This document shows, in pieces, positions 1-9,542 of a stretch of DNA of 64,000 bases. Under the pieces are notes generated by a model that saw nothing but the letters and a program-made list of their open reading frames with translations, did no database searches and was not told where the DNA came from. The position numbers and the translations under genes are program-made. The stretch spans positions 1,054,001 to 1,118,000 of the forward strand of contig NZ_JADPQF010000001.1 of NCBI RefSeq assembly GCF_015687155.1, in the 5' to 3' direction. How positions within the stretch are numbered: the stretch's first letter is position 1; each line of letters opens with the position of its first letter. The DNA comes from Aliikangiella sp. G2MR2-5 (GTDB taxonomy: Bacteria > Pseudomonadota > Gammaproteobacteria > Enterobacterales > Kangiellaceae).

Positions 1-208
1 AGTTTGTGGCCTGGTATTGGTTAAAGTGTCGGCGCTGAATCTAATTCCGTTTCCCGGAACTACAGGCTTTCAATTGATTCTTACTGTTATTACATCTGAC
101 CAAACGGAAAGTCACTGGCAGGAAAGACTAGCTAACTGGCTTCTCTGGCCATTATTGCTTTTCCTGGGCAGTTGGCTTGTGGCTTTGGTATTTTACTTTA
201 TTCAGTAG
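1..208 (+). CDS. C-terminal fragment of a membrane protein (5' end outside window)
   Basis: The frame is open from the left edge to the TAG at 206-208, so this is the end of a longer gene. The visible part has a loop reading NLIPFPGTTGF, a short charged stretch and a final membrane span of about 20 residues ending the protein. The loop faintly recalls the NLLPIPPLDG region of M50 site-2 proteases, but the DG pair is missing, so the family is only a guess. A TTG at 17 could serve as a start, yet no ribosome binding site precedes it. Confidence 0.4.
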   Translation, partial: VCGLVLVKVSALNLIPFPGTTGFQLILTVITSDQTESHWQERLANWLLWPLLLFLGSWLVALVFYFIQ

Positions 209-265
209 TCAATCAATATTGATTGTAGACTTGTCTTACTTATGCTATTTAGTTTGCCTCTGTAA

Positions 266-335
266 TTTAATTTAATTTAATTTGATTTGATTTGATTTGA
301 TTTGATTTGATTTGATTTGATTTGATTTGATTTGA
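266..335. repeat. Pentanucleotide microsatellite, 3 x TTTAA then 11 x TTTGA
   Basis: Fourteen uninterrupted 5-bp units: three TTTAA (266-280) followed by eleven TTTGA (281-335). The array ends in the degenerate TTGGA. Perfect arrays of this length are prone to slippage. It is about 385 bases upstream of the peptidase gene and about 60 bases after the upstream stop, so any regulatory effect is uncertain. Confidence 0.95.
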
Positions 336-616
336 TTGGAAAGAAGGCTGCTTAGTATTAACTATTTCCTCGAAGCCAATAAAGCAAACATTAAACCAGA
401 CAAAATTTCGTTTCGCTGCAGTATAGCTGTTAGAACATCTCGGATTGAAAAATGTTCGCGTTTTGAAAAACATATTTATCTCATCTGTCTAAGTATTCAA
501 CTTTATCTCAATTGCATCTGATATTTGTGTCTAGGCTTTGTTTGGCTGCTCAAAAACTGATATTCGGATAGTCGTTGCTTTCAGAGTTTAATTCGCAGGT
601 ACTGAATTAACGTTCA

Positions 617-656
617 CTGAAATTTAGAGTCTCTGAAATTTAGAGTTTCTGAAATA
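617..656. repeat. 16-bp tandem repeat, 2.5 copies
   Basis: The unit CTGAAATTTAGAGTCT at 617-632 is repeated with one change at 633-648 and partly again from 649. It lies in the leader of the M14 peptidase gene, about 65-100 bases before the start codon, where it could affect the 5' untranslated region. Confidence 0.85.
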
Positions 657-719
657 TAAAATCCGTATATCTTAAAAACCAATACAAGGCTGCCATAAAA
701 TAATAACGAGGACCAAAAC

Positions 720-3320
720 ATGAAAGTAACTAAAATAATGCTTGGTGTTTTGATTTTCGGGTCTATCAGTAGCATTCCTCTTAAATCAATAGCCAATTCT
801 ATCCAACAAAATCAACAAATCATTGAAATACTTGAACAGGAAAAACAGGTAACTGAGGTTTACCGTGTTTACTATGGCAGCGAGTCAATGGCAACCAGAT
901 TAGCGATTAGCTTCCACAATCAGCTAATGGAAAGCCATCACGATAGGGGTTATCTGATTATTGAGTTATCGGAAGAAGACAGAAAAAAACTCAAATCATT
1001 GAATCTGTCTCTAAAACCTGCGAAAGACTATATTCAGCAACGCAACCAAAGGTTGAGTCAGCGTCAATCACAAATTTTTTCACTTAACAATGAAGTGGAA
1101 CCTACGGCTATACCGGGGTATTCCTGTTATGAGACTGTCGAAGAAACTTTTGGAGAAGCACAAAATCTGGTGACCAGCTACAGCAACCTGGCCGAATGGA
1201 TCGACGTGGGTGATTCCTGGGAAAAAACGACCAATCAGGGAGGGTATGATATCAGAGTGTTGGTGTTAACCAATAAATCAAATACTTTTGATAAGCCGAA
1301 GCTCTTTATTAATAGTGCAATTCATGCGCGTGAATATACTACAGCACCACTGAATCTGGCTTTTGCCAAGTGGTTAGTTGAAGGCTATGCAAGCAACGCC
1401 GATGCGCGTTGGATTCTTGACTATCATGAAGTTCACCTTATGCTACAAACAAATCCTGACGGCCGTAAAATGGCGGAAGCGGGTAGTAGCTGGCGAAAAA
1501 ATACTAACCAGAACTATTGTGGTAGTACTTCGAGTAGTCGCGGTGCAGATTTGAATCGAAACTTTACTGATCGCTGGAACATTACTAATGGTTCCGGCTC
1601 AAGTGGTAGTCAATGTAATGCAACCTATCGCGGTCCATCGGCTGGGTCAGAGCCAGAGATTCAGGCAATAGAATCTTATGTGAGAAGTTTGTGGCCGGAT
1701 TTAAGAGGTCCAAACGATAGTGACGCTGCACCGCTATCCACTACTGGAATGCATATCGATCTACATAGTTATAGTGAATTGGTATTGTGGCCATGGGGCG
1801 ATCAAAATTCGCCAGCGCCAAACGGCAACGCGCTTCAGGCTCTGGGTAGAAAGTTTGCCTACTTTAACGGCTATATGCCTCAGCAGTCGATTGGTTTATA
1901 CGCTACCGATGGCACCAGTGACAACGTGAGTTATAGCGAACTGGGTGTTCCTGCCTTTACCTTTGAACTGGGCACCAGCTTTTTCCAGAATTGTTCGACT
2001 TTTACCAACACCATTAAACCGGATAATCTACCGGCTTTGGTGTATGCCGCAAAAGTTGCAGGTGCGCCTTATGTTACACCTTCTGGTCCTGATACTTTAA
2101 ACGTGAATTTAAGCGATGATGCATCGGGCGCAGGCGTACCGGCTGGCACCAGTGTAACTTTGAGTGCAAGTGCAACTGACACTCGATTTAGTAGCAGAAA
2201 CGGAACGGAAGCAACACAAAATATTTCCGGGGCGGAGTACACTATCGATACGCCACCTTGGCAATCGGGCGCGGTCGCTTATAGCCTGAATGCGAGTGAC
2301 GGTAGTTACAACAACAAAACTGAATCAGTAACTGGGGCAATCAATACCAGTAACCTGTCGGTAGGAGAACATATCGTCTATGTACGCTCGAAAGATACTT
2401 CAAATATTTTTGGCGCAGTGAGCGCAGTTTTTCTGAAAATTACCGATGGTACGCCACCACCACTTAATGCAGATTTTACTTTTAATTGCCAACAACTGAC
2501 TTGTAGTTTCGACGCTAGTGCCAGTACCGGAGCGATCGATAGCTATCAATGGAATTTTGGCGACAGCAATGTTGGATCAGGCAGTCCGGTGAGTCACACA
2601 TTTGCTACTGCTGGAGATTATTCGGTCCAGCTAACTGTCACCGATAGCGATAATAATAGTGACACGACTTCCAGTCAGGTTAGTGTTTCCGATTCTGGCG
2701 ATGGTGCTCTGGAAAATGGTATTCCTGTCACCGATCTGTCTGCACAGCAGGGAGAAGAAGTACACTTTATTATGCAGGTACCGGAAAATGCGAAGAACTT
2801 GAAATTTGTCATAAGCGGTGGAAGTGGTGACGCCGATCTCTATGTACGATTTGCTGCCGAGCCCACAACTTCACAGTACGATTGTCGTCCCTATCGCAAT
2901 GGTAATAACGAAGAATGCTCGATTTCAAACGTACAACAGGGAACCTATTATGTGATGCTGCGTGCATATAGCAGTTACAGTGGCGTTTCATTAACGGGTT
3001 CTTATACTGTCGGCGGTACCGGTGGATCTTTTGCTCAAAATGATCTGGCTGCGACGCAGGGCGAATGGAAACATTTTAGCGTTGAACTTGCTGCAGGAAT
3101 GTCGACTTTCGACATTGATATGTCCGGGGGCAGTGGTGATGCAGACTTATACGTGCGCCAGGGCAGTGAGCCCAGCACATCTCAGTACGATTGCCGTCCG
3201 TATCGTTGGGGCAATACGGAAAACTGTAGTATCAGTAATCCGCAGGCTGGAACCTGGTACATCAGTGTGCGAGCCTACTCGACGTATAGCAATGTGGATA
3301 TCAATGCAGTCTGGGAATAG
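720..3320 (+). CDS. Secreted M14 zinc carboxypeptidase with PKD and two PPC domains
   Basis: An 866-residue exported metallocarboxypeptidase, expected to remove C-terminal residues from peptides outside the cell. Residues 1-26 form a signal peptide (basic start, hydrophobic core, cut near SIANS). The M14 catalytic domain spans roughly 130-450: zinc ligands H202 and E205 in the HARE motif, third ligand H349 in LHSYSE, and the general-base glutamate E416 in FTFELG. After a spacer come a PKD domain (about 582-662, with the W-x-F-G-D signature) and two bacterial pre-peptidase C-terminal (PPC) domains (about 665-765 and 770-866), which share the DADLYVR and CRPYR motifs. The PPC domains are often removed after secretion. 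The ATG at 720 follows CGAGG at good spacing. It stands alone between long gaps. Confidence 0.93.
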   Translation: MKVTKIMLGVLIFGSISSIPLKSIANSIQQNQQIIEILEQEKQVTEVYRVYYGSESMATRLAISFHNQLMESHHDRGYLIIELSEEDRKKLKSLNLSLKPAKDYIQQRNQRLSQRQSQIFSLNNEVEPTAIPGYSCYETVEETFGEAQNLVTSYSNLAEWIDVGDSWEKTTNQGGYDIRVLVLTNKSNTFDKPKLFINSAIHAREYTTAPLNLAFAKWLVEGYASNADARWILDYHEVHLMLQTNPDGRKMAEAGSSWRKNTNQNYCGSTSSSRGADLNRNFTDRWNITNGSGSSGSQCNATYRGPSAGSEPEIQAIESYVRSLWPDLRGPNDSDAAPLSTTGMHIDLHSYSELVLWPWGDQNSPAPNGNALQALGRKFAYFNGYMPQQSIGLYATDGTSDNVSYSELGVPAFTFELGTSFFQNCSTFTNTIKPDNLPALVYAAKVAGAPYVTPSGPDTLNVNLSDDASGAGVPAGTSVTLSASATDTRFSSRNGTEATQNISGAEYTIDTPPWQSGAVAYSLNASDGSYNNKTESVTGAINTSNLSVGEHIVYVRSKDTSNIFGAVSAVFLKITDGTPPPLNADFTFNCQQLTCSFDASASTGAIDSYQWNFGDSNVGSGSPVSHTFATAGDYSVQLTVTDSDNNSDTTSSQVSVSDSGDGALENGIPVTDLSAQQGEEVHFIMQVPENAKNLKFVISGGSGDADLYVRFAAEPTTSQYDCRPYRNGNNEECSISNVQQGTYYVMLRAYSSYSGVSLTGSYTVGGTGGSFAQNDLAATQGEWKHFSVELAAGMSTFDIDMSGGSGDADLYVRQGSEPSTSQYDCRPYRWGNTENCSISNPQAGTWYISVRAYSTYSNVDINAVWE

Positions 3321-3471
3321 ACAGACTGCTAACAGTAGATTCTTAACAGTTAAGTCTTAACAGCAGGCTCTTGGCAGCGCACTTCTGGCTGTTTAGCTCA
3401 AGCTGTTGAGTTCAGTCTTTATCTACTTGATTATAGAGACTGGACTGTAGAAGCTGGACTGTAAAAATAAG

Positions 3472-3508
3472 TCCGCCTTTTGTGGAAATGGATTTTTTCA
3501 AAGGCGGA
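3472..3508. terminator. Inverted repeat, possible terminator of the M14 gene
   Basis: Arms TCCGCCTTT (3472-3480) and AAAGGCGGA (3500-3508) pair perfectly across a 19-base loop. It lies 150 bases after the peptidase stop and lacks a T-run downstream, so it may be a structural element rather than a true intrinsic terminator. Confidence 0.4.
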
Positions 3509-3581
3509 TCCCTAATGTTTATTGGCGGGCTCACGATTTTTCATATCGTTCTTTCCTGTTTCAGATGACTTGTGAACATTT

Positions 3582-3619
3582 AGAGTTCTTGTCAAAATTC
3601 AGAGTTATTGTCAATATTC
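3582..3619. repeat. 19-bp tandem duplication
   Basis: AGAGTTCTTGTCAAAATTC (3582-3600) is followed directly by a copy with two substitutions (3601-3619). No function is evident. Confidence 0.8.
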
Positions 3620-3917
3620 AGACGACTCATCACTCAATACTCTCCGGTTAATTACTCTCAACTATCGCCGCCATCATTCAAAAATCCCTATAGTTTAAAT
3701 CTAAATAGTGATAGAGATGAAATACGCCAGCATCCTCTGTAGTTTTATGGGCTTGAATCTGCCAGATAAAACGAGCGATTGAAAATATATAGCTGATTGG
3801 TGTGGGTGGAAATTGACTAGAATTCCAACGTAACAAAATACATTGAATATCCTGTTCAGGATTTACAAAAAGCTTTCCGCGATTTATTCTGGTGTTATCA
3901 CTTTGAGGAGATTTTCG

Positions 3918-4424
3918 ATGAGCATTAATATTCGAAAAGAGGACCCTGAGGATATTAAAAGTATTCATGAGGTTACTGTTGCTGCATTTGTTGAGGCACC
4001 ACATACCGCTCATACAGAGCAGTTTATTGTTAAAGCACTACGTGAGTCAGGAGTATTAACTATTTCTCTTGTGGCTGAAGATGAAGGTATTATTGTTGGG
4101 CATTTAGCTCTTTCTCCTGTTACGATTTCTGATGACACAGATAACTGGTATGGTTTGGGACCCATATCGGTACTCCCCGAGAAACAAGGCCAAGGGGTAG
4201 GCTCTAAGCTGATGCGGGCAGCCATTCAGGAATTAAAGAACATTGACGCCAAGGGCTGTGTTTTGGTTGGAGATCCTGGCTTCTATCATCGTTTTGGCTT
4301 TATGTCAGTGAATAGTCTGGTATTTCCAGGAGTACCACCGGAATATTTTCAAGTTTTAGTCTTAAGTGGTAGCTTGCCTAAAGGAAGTGTGACTTTTCAT
4401 GAGGCATTTTCTGCCAAAAACTAA
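3918..4424 (+). CDS. GNAT family N-acetyltransferase (YhbS-like)
   Basis: A 168-residue acetyltransferase of the GNAT superfamily, transferring an acetyl group from acetyl-CoA to an unknown substrate. The acetyl-CoA loop QGQGVGSKLM is near residues 93-102, followed by the GDPGFYHRFGF stretch typical of YhbS-like proteins. The start at 3918 is chosen because GAGGAG at 3905-3910 sits eight bases before it; the frame is open further upstream to 3843 but without a binding site. No partner gene is adjacent, so the substrate cannot be inferred. Confidence 0.85.
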   Translation: MSINIRKEDPEDIKSIHEVTVAAFVEAPHTAHTEQFIVKALRESGVLTISLVAEDEGIIVGHLALSPVTISDDTDNWYGLGPISVLPEKQGQGVGSKLMRAAIQELKNIDAKGCVLVGDPGFYHRFGFMSVNSLVFPGVPPEYFQVLVLSGSLPKGSVTFHEAFSAKN

Positions 4425-4501
4425 CCAACCAAAATCGCTCAAGACTGCTAGCTAGAGCCGCTTTTAGAGGAAATTCTTGCTGTAACAACTGGTTTCCTAT
4501 T

Positions 4502-4939
4502 ATGTTTAATTTGGCCCTAAGGCTGTGTAGATACCCCATCTTATTTGCCTTACTGATAACTCCAACCCGATTCTTTCTCGAACTAGCGGGAGTTCCTGAT
4601 ATATACGTCTTTCTAATTGGATTGCTTTGGCTAACACTGGCCAGTTCAATTTACTGGGCTGTTAAGTTAATCGATCATCAACATCCCTACAGAACTCTAA
4701 TGTATTGTCTGGCAATATTTTCACCGATTTCAAGAGTTCCAGTGTTTATTTTGTGGTGGATCACTAAAACCTGGGAGCTAGGTACCCATTACAATATATT
4801 CGATAATTGGAGTCAGGCATTAATTGGACAACTATTTTATGGCTCTCTTATTCAAATTGTGCCGGGAATGCTCGTAGGCTCGCTCATATTAGTCTTACTG
4901 CCTAATTTTCGTAAAAAACAAAGGTTAACGAGCTCATAG
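4502..4939 (+). CDS. Unknown four-span inner-membrane protein
   Basis: 145 residues with about four hydrophobic segments (near 10-30, 35-55, 65-85 and 115-137) and a basic C-terminus (RKKQR). I do not recognise the family. It is 77 bases downstream of the acetyltransferase on the same strand and 127 bases upstream of the SLC13 permease, so it may be expressed on its own. The ribosome binding site is weak, which lowers confidence in the exact start. Confidence 0.6.
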   Translation: MFNLALRLCRYPILFALLITPTRFFLELAGVPDIYVFLIGLLWLTLASSIYWAVKLIDHQHPYRTLMYCLAIFSPISRVPVFILWWITKTWELGTHYNIFDNWSQALIGQLFYGSLIQIVPGMLVGSLILVLLPNFRKKQRLTSS

Positions 4940-5066
4940 ATTAAAAATTTCATTTCATTTTGACCCGGATGAGCTAAACGTTTCTCCTGGTTACCGTACC
5001 TAAATCGATTAAAATTTATGCCATACTGTTAATTACTACTATCAATTAGCAGAGGCAAATGTTTGT

Positions 5067-6887
5067 ATGACTGTGGAAATTTTCATCGTCTTTCTTGTCA
5101 TCGCAAGCGCGCTTTATCTATTTGCATCCGAAAAACTCCCACTGGATGTCACTGCCTTACTTATTCTTATTACGCTACTGGTCATTCCCCTGGTAGGTCA
5201 TTCTTCCTGGTTGCTGGATAGGGGGATCGACCTGGAATCTGCTTTTCCTACCGTCAGAGAAGGTCTAAGCGGACTTTCTAGCACAGCTACAGTAACAGTC
5301 TTGGCGATGTTTATACTTTCTACAGGTATCCAACGCTCGGGACTAATTCATGTGCTAGGAAAAAAGTTGTTTCCGCTGGTAGGAAACTCGGAATTGAGAC
5401 TAATGTTAATTATTGCATTATTGGTTGGCTTGATTTCGGGTTTTATCAATAACACTGCCGCCGTTGCTGTTGCAATTCCGTTGGTTTTAAGCATGTGCAA
5501 AGGGCTAAAGATGCAGGCTTCTCGTATGTTAATTCCTGTCAGCTTCTTCGGTATGTTAGGAGGAACGCTGACATTAATTGGGACTTCAACCAATATTCTG
5601 GCCTCGACTATTCTCAAAGATCGTCCAGAGTTTGGACGTGAAATTAACATGTTTGAGTTTACTCATCTGGGGTTAATCGTGCTGGCCTCTGGTTTGATTT
5701 ATTTTATGACCATTGGCCGACTACTATTACCGAAAAAGGATCGGATCAAATTGCATGATGAAGATGCAGGACATTTTATTATCGAACTGAAAGTTTCAGA
5801 GGATAGTCAGCTTGTTAATAAAACGCTGGATGAATCAGGCTTTGCCAAAGTCGCGAATATTGAAATATTAAAGCTAATCCGCGACGACTCAAACTATATC
5901 AAGCGCGCTCAAACGACTTCAATCAGAGCTAACGATATCATTCAGATTCGTGCGCGAATACGCGAGGTACTCGATCTACTTAAGAGTAATGATATCGATG
6001 TATTGTTTGACACTGACCCTTCGCGGAAAGCACGCAGTGATGGGCAGTTGGTACGAGTTCTGCTACGCGATCGTCAGCGGTTTAGTGGTCGAAAAGCAAG
6101 TGAGGCTGGCTTTTGGAAAAAAAATCAGGCACGTCTTATAGGAATTGAAACAGAAGTGCTACGAGAAAAATTTTTGAGTGATGAAAAACTCAATATCGGC
6201 GAGGTTGTTTTGCTACAACTATCAAATACTTCTTTAAGCAAGCTACGACGACAAACGGATGTGATTTTGCTCGAAGAACATGAGGACAGTTTCGATAAGA
6301 AACGAATGCTCTGGGCTGGAAGTATCGTCTCAGCGGTGGTTCTCGGGGCCGCGCTTACCCCCTTGCCAATTGTTGTGACTGCACTTATTGGAATTATTGC
6401 GATGGTAATGAGCGGTTGTATCAATAAGCATGATATCTATTCCGGTGTTTCCTGGGATGTGATCTTCTTGTTAGCCGGTGTCATACCTCTGGGTATTGCT
6501 ATGACCAAATCGGGTGGAGCAGATTGGATCGCCGGCCTGCTCGCAGTATTTGCTTCGGACTGGCATCCGATCCTGGTGTTGATGGCACTATATGCAGTGA
6601 CAACTTTATTGACAGAAATGGTCAGCAATAATGCTTCTGTCGTTATACTGGTTCCAGTTGCGATAGCACTTGCTGAGAGCCTGAGCATAGACATATTGCC
6701 AATGGTACTGGCTGTCATGTTTGCCGCTTCAACCAGTTTTCTATCACCTATTGGTTATCAGACCAATACCATGATTTATGGTACAGGTTTATATCGATTC
6801 AGTGATTTTGCCAGGGTTGGCGCGCCTCTAAATTTTATTCTGATGATCGTCACAAGTTTCGGATTGTATGCTTTCTGGATTGCTTGA
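5067..6887 (+). CDS. SLC13/DASS family permease with two RCK_C (TrkA_C) domains
   Basis: A 606-residue inner-membrane transporter. Two blocks of membrane spans (about 1-210 and 415-606) flank a soluble insert of roughly 190 residues that resembles two TrkA_C/RCK_C domains (about 225-300 and 310-390). Each membrane block carries an SNT-like asparagine motif: INNTAAVAVAIP in the first and SNNASVVILVP in the second, the mark of the ion transporter superfamily that includes sodium-dicarboxylate and sulfate carriers. The substrate cannot be read from sequence; sulfate, dicarboxylates or another anion are all possible. The RCK_C insert suggests control by a small ligand. AGAGG precedes the ATG at 5067. 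Confidence 0.9.
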   Translation: MTVEIFIVFLVIASALYLFASEKLPLDVTALLILITLLVIPLVGHSSWLLDRGIDLESAFPTVREGLSGLSSTATVTVLAMFILSTGIQRSGLIHVLGKKLFPLVGNSELRLMLIIALLVGLISGFINNTAAVAVAIPLVLSMCKGLKMQASRMLIPVSFFGMLGGTLTLIGTSTNILASTILKDRPEFGREINMFEFTHLGLIVLASGLIYFMTIGRLLLPKKDRIKLHDEDAGHFIIELKVSEDSQLVNKTLDESGFAKVANIEILKLIRDDSNYIKRAQTTSIRANDIIQIRARIREVLDLLKSNDIDVLFDTDPSRKARSDGQLVRVLLRDRQRFSGRKASEAGFWKKNQARLIGIETEVLREKFLSDEKLNIGEVVLLQLSNTSLSKLRRQTDVILLEEHEDSFDKKRMLWAGSIVSAVVLGAALTPLPIVVTALIGIIAMVMSGCINKHDIYSGVSWDVIFLLAGVIPLGIAMTKSGGADWIAGLLAVFASDWHPILVLMALYAVTTLLTEMVSNNASVVILVPVAIALAESLSIDILPMVLAVMFAASTSFLSPIGYQTNTMIYGTGLYRFSDFARVGAPLNFILMIVTSFGLYAFWIA

Positions 6888-7191
6888 ATGCTGAGAAGGT
6901 AGTGCCAGGTTTAGGTGCTAAGTGCTAAGTGCTAAGTGCCAAGAGATAAAACTGAGACAAACAATGCGCTCTTGAACACACCTCATAGAGTCTTCAGGTT
7001 TCGTGACCTTGTTTTACTAGCCTGGCTGAATACTCCTCAAATAGATAAAGATCTTAACGAATATATACAGGTTGGAACAACTATTACTATTTGTCTATAC
7101 TTTGTGGATTCGGTTGGTTCGAACAAAACCTCTCTAGTGTTGCAGGTAGCTATCTATCTGAACCCTCTCGGTATATGTTAAGGAGGAGCAT
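6888..7191. other. Intergenic region with 7-bp tandem repeat
   Basis: About 300 bases. Positions 6915-6942 carry four GTGCTAA units, the last with one change. An open frame from 6936 to 7181 runs through the repeat, lacks a ribosome binding site and has no recognisable protein character, so I treat it as spurious. The strong AAGGAGG at 7181-7187 belongs to the next gene. Confidence 0.6.
6915..6942. repeat. 7-bp tandem repeat, GTGCTAA x 4
   Basis: Three perfect and one imperfect (GTGCCAA) copies in direct tandem, 28 bases after the permease stop codon. Confidence 0.9.
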
Positions 7192-8697
7192 ATGCAAACC
7201 CCTGAGCAAACGGCTTTGCAGAAATATGGCTTTAAAGTGGCTGGCGTAGCTACAGTAATCTTATTGTTTCTTTTAGGAATGAGTTTTAAGTTCACTGGTG
7301 ATATGCGTGAAGTTTACCAACTTATCGAAAAAGAAGACTGTTCAAGTGCGTTAAACGCTTTGAAGAAAATTGAAGATAGTTACGGAGGGATTGTTTCTGT
7401 GGTTAAAATACTACCATTGGAGGACGTTGCTCAATCCTATCGGAAGAGCTGGCAACTTAAAAGGGAATGCGAGCAGATTGATAAACTGAAAAATGAAGTT
7501 TCGTTACCAGAGAAACTTAACCAGATAGCGAAAAATATTCGAAATATTTATGAAGAAATGCTCACATTAAAATATCCGGAGGATTTTCATGGCGCCTCTC
7601 TCCCTGAGGTTGATGAAGATATAGTACTTGCGAATAATGCGAGAATTAAACTTTTTGCAAATGCCGGTATCCGTACAATTTTCAATGCGGGGGATAAACT
7701 TTCCGAACAGTTGAATGTTGAAAAACCATCTCCAGAATTCTGCATAAACCTATATTACATCCAGAATAATAGCTTCGGTTCAAATGGCGTAAAGGATGTT
7801 ATGGCTGCGTTTAAGCGTGAGGTCAAAAGAGCTGTGCCGCTAGCCAACATCTTGTGTGTCCAGGAAATTCTCAAAAAGTATAATCCGGACAAATCATATG
7901 TATCGATTTTTAATATCAAGTATGGGCATGTGCCTTCTATTACGCATGATCTGATAAAAATGGCTATCAATGCTTCTTCCAGTAATCAACAGCTTTTTCA
8001 CGCAAATAGTTTGTTGGTTAACTTCTTGTCAATGCATGAAGTATTTTGTTCGCAATTAAAAGAGAAGCCAAATGCTGATAGAATCTTTCTAGGATCAAAG
8101 TCCACTGAAAAAGTACGAGTAGGAAAAGATGGTGAATGGCTACCTCATATCCAGTCTCAACTAAAAGCACTTTATTCTGGCTGCGCAAACTCTATGTTGA
8201 ACAGGGCAAAGGTTGCTTTTGAAAATAAAAAGTATAAAGACGCTAAAAAAATACTGGATAAGATTAGTTCTGATGGCGCTAATAAAGATGTTTTTGAACA
8301 GATTAGTAAATATCAGGTTCTTAGTGATATAGAAATTGCGAAAAGTGAGAGAGCTGCAAGCCTTTCACCAATCAAAGGCCAGAGCTATGCCGCAGGCGGG
8401 CCCGCACAGGTAATCCTGATTAACGGCTCTAACTCAACTTTGACTATTGCCATGACTGGTGCCCAAACGGTTAAACAGAAAATTTCTCCTTGCATTAACT
8501 GTGTAAAGCCTGAAGACAGTTGTAAAGCAAAGAGTAATCTCGCGAAGTTTTCGTTGTTACCGGGCGACTATAATGTGTTGGTTAAGGCCTCTACTCCTGG
8601 TCGGAAGGTAAAACCCTTTGTTGGGGTATATGAGTTGAAGGAAGGTTTTTTTTATACACAATGCTATGTGATACGGACTAGTGAACAGAAGTATTGA
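7192..8697 (+). CDS. Unknown membrane-anchored protein, 501 residues
   Basis: I do not recognise this family. Residues 14-32 form one membrane span after a short cytoplasmic start, so most of the protein should lie in the periplasm. The body is rich in lysine and predicted helices, with stretches such as FENKKYKDAKKILDKI that resemble a tetratricopeptide-like helical repeat. The last 90 residues look beta-rich and contain SPCINC and further cysteines that could form disulfides. The start is well supported by AAGGAGG at 7181-7187. It stands alone with long gaps on both sides. Confidence 0.7.
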   Translation: MQTPEQTALQKYGFKVAGVATVILLFLLGMSFKFTGDMREVYQLIEKEDCSSALNALKKIEDSYGGIVSVVKILPLEDVAQSYRKSWQLKRECEQIDKLKNEVSLPEKLNQIAKNIRNIYEEMLTLKYPEDFHGASLPEVDEDIVLANNARIKLFANAGIRTIFNAGDKLSEQLNVEKPSPEFCINLYYIQNNSFGSNGVKDVMAAFKREVKRAVPLANILCVQEILKKYNPDKSYVSIFNIKYGHVPSITHDLIKMAINASSSNQQLFHANSLLVNFLSMHEVFCSQLKEKPNADRIFLGSKSTEKVRVGKDGEWLPHIQSQLKALYSGCANSMLNRAKVAFENKKYKDAKKILDKISSDGANKDVFEQISKYQVLSDIEIAKSERAASLSPIKGQSYAAGGPAQVILINGSNSTLTIAMTGAQTVKQKISPCINCVKPEDSCKAKSNLAKFSLLPGDYNVLVKASTPGRKVKPFVGVYELKEGFFYTQCYVIRTSEQKY

Positions 8698-9542
8698 ACC
8701 GGATTTTTGGGAAGGGTTGTGTATATTAAGTAACCCGATTTTAATAGTGAATTCAATTTAAATTTCAAATTCAAATCTGAATTTTGAGGTGGATTATGCG
8801 ATGAATCTGGTTCGTCGCAATAATTCACCATACCTTCTCAAATCGAAATAGAACTTTTAGTAATAAACTCATTCTACCAGTTACTTGTTTTGTATACGCA
8901 TAGAAACTAAAGCTGCATAATATTATTATCTTCTTCAATAGTATTGAACTATCTCACTTTTTAATTATTTTTAGTAATAAAATTAATTCAACGCCTTACA
9001 ATCGATTATCTTATCTCAATTACTAAATTAATTGCGTGATGAAAATACTTGTTTTTTTATTTTTCATGCATTAAGGAGTATGTTTTTTTGTAAATTAATT
9101 ACATTTTAAAAGTGAAATAATTCTCATTGTTTCGCTTCAGAAGTATTCAAAACGTCAAGGAGACGCTACGGTTAATTAGAACCTCTGATATTTTGCTGAT
9201 AGACTCGATGTGTTGGTGAAAACTTGTTCAGCTTTCCTGTGACGCCACAAAAAAGGCTAACAATAATGTACTGCTAAAGGCATTAGTAAATCTTAGTCTC
9301 ACGAATAATAATTAACAGCGATAATTAAACCGATAAACTGTGAGTCTTATGGCGATTACTTTGTTCCATTCTAAATTTTCTCCACTCAGGAATCAGAATA
9401 ATTCCATGGGCTGACTAATGTTTCTGACTGAAATTATTCTTTCAGTTTTTTATGGTCTGGGACGAAAAGAGAAATTTTGAATCATCAGAAACGCGCTAGT
9501 AATAAGAATTATGGTATGTCGTTTAATGGATGGTACAAAACA
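8698..9542. other. Long AT-rich intergenic region
   Basis: About 845 bases without a supported gene. A hairpin at 8798-8818 (GCGATGAA and TTCGTCGC around TCTGG) could end the upstream transcript, though no T-run follows. The rest is very AT-rich. I looked for riboswitch-like conserved cores near 9150-9280 and could not support one. An in-frame extension of the protease gene from a TTG at 9477 is possible but the signal peptide favours a later start. Confidence 0.5.

Larger units (their letters stand above)
209..719. other. Intergenic region with palindrome, microsatellite and tandem repeat
   Basis: About 510 bases without a convincing gene. It begins with a perfect 16-bp palindrome (210-225, CAATCAATATTGATTG) two bases after the upstream stop; no T-run follows, so it may be a site rather than a terminator. 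A pentanucleotide microsatellite lies at 266-335 and a 16-bp tandem repeat at 617-656. Short open frames here translate the repeats and look spurious. The promoter of the M14 peptidase gene must lie in this stretch but is not obvious. Confidence 0.6.
3321..3917. other. Repeat-rich intergenic region
   Basis: About 600 bases with no convincing gene. It holds degenerate 14-bp tandem units (3328-3383, CTTAACAG-type), a 14-bp duplication around TGGACTGTA (3441-3468), a hairpin (3472-3508) and a 19-bp tandem duplication (3582-3619). The open frame upstream of the acetyltransferase start (from 3843) lacks a ribosome binding site and is not needed. Confidence 0.6.

Noticed and set aside
267-473. Open frame on the minus strand with repeated SNQIK units
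   Set aside because: It is a translation of the pentanucleotide microsatellite, with no ribosome binding site or protein-like composition.
6936-7181. 81-residue open frame before the anchored protein
   Set aside because: It runs from a tandem repeat into the leader of the next gene, has no ribosome binding site and no recognisable features.
9140-9300. Possible riboswitch before the metzincin-like gene
   Set aside because: I looked for conserved cores such as those of cyclic di-GMP or thiamine riboswitches; the GACGC-like pieces do not fit a full pattern.
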